Assembly (NCBI GenBank): GCA_016220125.1
Contig: JACRIF010000049.1
Span: forward strand, 1-7,603
Source of the DNA: Candidatus Peregrinibacteria bacterium
GTDB lineage: Bacteria; Patescibacteriota; Gracilibacteria; UM-FILTER-43-11
DNA: 7,603 nt
Direction of reading: 5' to 3'
Shown here in pieces: positions 6,905 to 7,603 of the stretch. The translations under genes and the position numbers were made by a program. Each line of letters starts with the position of its first letter. Position 1 is the stretch's first letter. The notes beneath the pieces are model-generated. The model was not told the DNA's origin. It worked only from the letters and a program-made list of their open reading frames with translations, and did no database searches.

Positions 6905-6980
6905 AGTCTCAAGTCTCAAGCGCGAGTCTCAAGGGGCACCTATTTTTATACCCTTGAGACTTGAGACTGGCTACTCGCGC
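6905..6980 (-). repeat. Heptad array with alternative hairpins abutting the prsW start codon
   Basis: On the plus strand AGTCTCA occurs at 6905-6911 and 6912-6918, and again at 6925-6931. The reverse form TTGAGAC occurs at 6954-6960 and 6961-6967. Three perfect pairings are possible: 6905-6920 with 6953-6968 (16 bp), 6925-6935 with 6951-6961 (11 bp) and 6920-6927 with 6973-6980 (8 bp). The first excludes the second because they share bases. No T-run follows on the minus strand, so this is not an ordinary terminator. The spacer also holds a TATAAA (6950-6945, minus) without a convincing -35. Confidence 0.75.
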
Positions 6981-6986
6981 TCATAT

Positions 6987-7478
6987 TTATTTCACCTTCA
7001 AAATCTTGTATTCATACAAGCCCGCGGGGACTTTCACTTTCACCACATCGTCCTTGGTCTTGCCCAGGATGGCGGAACCGATGGGGGATTCATTCGAAAT
7101 GAGCTGCGCGGTGGGGTCCGCCTCGGTGGAGCCGACAATGGTGTAGGTCTCGGGCTCATCCTCTTCGGTCATGTTCTGAACGGTCACCGTGGTGCCGATC
7201 TGGATCAATTTGTCGGTGGATTTGGCGTTGTCCGAAATGATGTGGGAGTTGTCCACCATCTTTTCGAGTTCGATGATGCGGCCTTCCACGAAGGCTTGTT
7301 CGTTTTTAGCCTCCTCGTACTCCGAATTCTCGGAGAGGTCTCCGTAGGAAATAGCCTCCTTCAGGCGTTGCGCGATTTCCTTTCGGCGAACCTCCTTGTA
7401 ATGCTTGAGCTCCTCCTTCAGTTTGGCGAGGCCGTCTTTGGTCACCAAAACCTGTTCCGTATTGTTCTTGTTGGTCAT
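6987..7478 (-). CDS. greA: Transcription elongation factor GreA
   Basis: GreA enters the secondary channel of RNA polymerase and stimulates cleavage of backtracked transcripts so that elongation can resume. The protein has 163 residues; the family norm is about 158. Residues 8-78 form the N-terminal antiparallel coiled coil, with the tip motif GDLSENSEY at 46-54. D47 and E50 are the acidic residues that coordinate catalytic magnesium in GreA. The C-terminal FKBP-like domain (about 85-163) contains the family motif SPIGSAILGK at 131-140. ATG 7478 begins a few residues longer than typical. No Shine-Dalgarno precedes it; a -10-like TTTAAT ends 3 nt upstream. It is separated from the upstream gene by 51 bp and may be cotranscribed with prsW. 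Confidence 0.97.
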   Translation of the reverse strand: MTNKNNTEQVLVTKDGLAKLKEELKHYKEVRRKEIAQRLKEAISYGDLSENSEYEEAKNEQAFVEGRIIELEKMVDNSHIISDNAKSTDKLIQIGTTVTVQNMTEEDEPETYTIVGSTEADPTAQLISNESPIGSAILGKTKDDVVKVKVPAGLYEYKILKVK

Positions 7479-7481
7479 AGT

Positions 7482-7510
7482 ATTAAATAATTACGAGTTA
7501 CGAGTTTCAA
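7482..7510 (-). promoter_or_regulatory. Candidate greA promoter overlapping the heptad array
   Basis: On the minus strand TTGAAA (7510-7505), a 17-bp spacer and TTTAAT (7487-7482) form a plausible sigma70 promoter. The -10 lies only 3 nt from ATG 7478, so a start at the usual distance would fall just inside the gene. A shorter discriminator would give a leaderless mRNA. The -35 and spacer are made of the 7-bp repeats. Confidence 0.4.
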
Positions 7511-7516
7511 ATTGCG
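7489..7516. repeat. Four 7-bp units upstream of greA
   Basis: Plus-strand heptads read aattacg, agttacg, agtttca and aattgcg. They are degenerate but share phase and composition with the array before valS, including the identical unit aattacg. The array ends 10 bp before the greA start codon. Confidence 0.6.
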
Positions 7517-7529
7517 AATCAAGATTGGA

Positions 7530-7603
7530 TCAATTGTCCTTGATTTTGATGCTGGTGGGATGGTCGCGAAGCTTTTGGAGGATTTTCGCCTCGATCTGGC
7601 GGA
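7530..7603 (-). CDS. C-terminal end of an unidentified protein (possibly RecA)
   Basis: Only the last 23 codons and the TGA stop (7532-7530) are inside the window; the rest is beyond the right edge. The readable tail is RQIEAKILQKLRDHPTSIKI followed by KDN. It is a basic amphipathic helix plus a short polar tail. The pattern IExKI-xxKL-xxxP loosely resembles the C-terminal helix of RecA (EIEKKVRELLLSNP in E. coli), but so short a stretch cannot settle identity. The gene runs in the same direction as greA, 51 bp upstream of it. Confidence 0.55.
   Translation of the reverse strand, partial: RQIEAKILQKLRDHPTSIKIKDN

Noticed and set aside
6902..6919. TTG at 6919 as the start of prsW
   Set aside because: The extra five codons are the heptad array itself, and ATG 6904 gives the expected PrsW N-terminus with its first membrane helix.

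Overview
This window looks like a compact chromosomal segment from an uncultivated bacterium. My best guess is the Patescibacteria/CPR group, possibly a Peregrinibacteria-like lineage. The reasons are short spacers, lysine-rich proteins dominated by AAA codons, several start codons with no Shine-Dalgarno sequence, and a small acidic coiled-coil protein of a type I recall from CPR genomes. The lineage is inference; the sequence does not prove it. TGA ends prsW, the zinc-ribbon gene and the right-edge gene, so the standard bacterial code applies and not the TGA=Gly code of Gracilibacteria.

Layout, left to right. Positions 2434 to 1 (minus) hold an open frame of 811 codons that runs off the left edge: a large lysine-rich, membrane-associated protein of unknown function with its own good promoter. 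Next comes a 156-bp spacer with a terminator-like hairpin for valS. valS (5230-2591, minus) is complete. A divergent spacer of about 180 bp separates it from the only plus-strand gene, a 67-residue FmdB-type zinc ribbon (5409-5612). That gene converges on a 129-residue coiled-coil protein of unknown function (6013-5624, minus), with a shared hairpin between them. Then come a PrsW-family membrane protease (6904-6065, minus), greA (7478-6987, minus) and the last 23 codons of another minus-strand gene, just possibly recA.

The genes are mostly housekeeping: tRNA charging (valS), transcript cleavage (greA) and membrane proteolysis (prsW). They do not form one pathway. No mobile element, CRISPR array, tRNA or rRNA was seen.

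The most unusual signal lies between the genes. Four spacers carry degenerate arrays with a 7-bp period, each of a different sequence. Two sit directly upstream of valS and greA and appear to supply promoter elements. One forms alternative hairpins ending at the prsW start codon. One forms the hairpin behind valS. Several start codons also lie only 2-6 nt from -10-like boxes, which suggests leaderless mRNAs.
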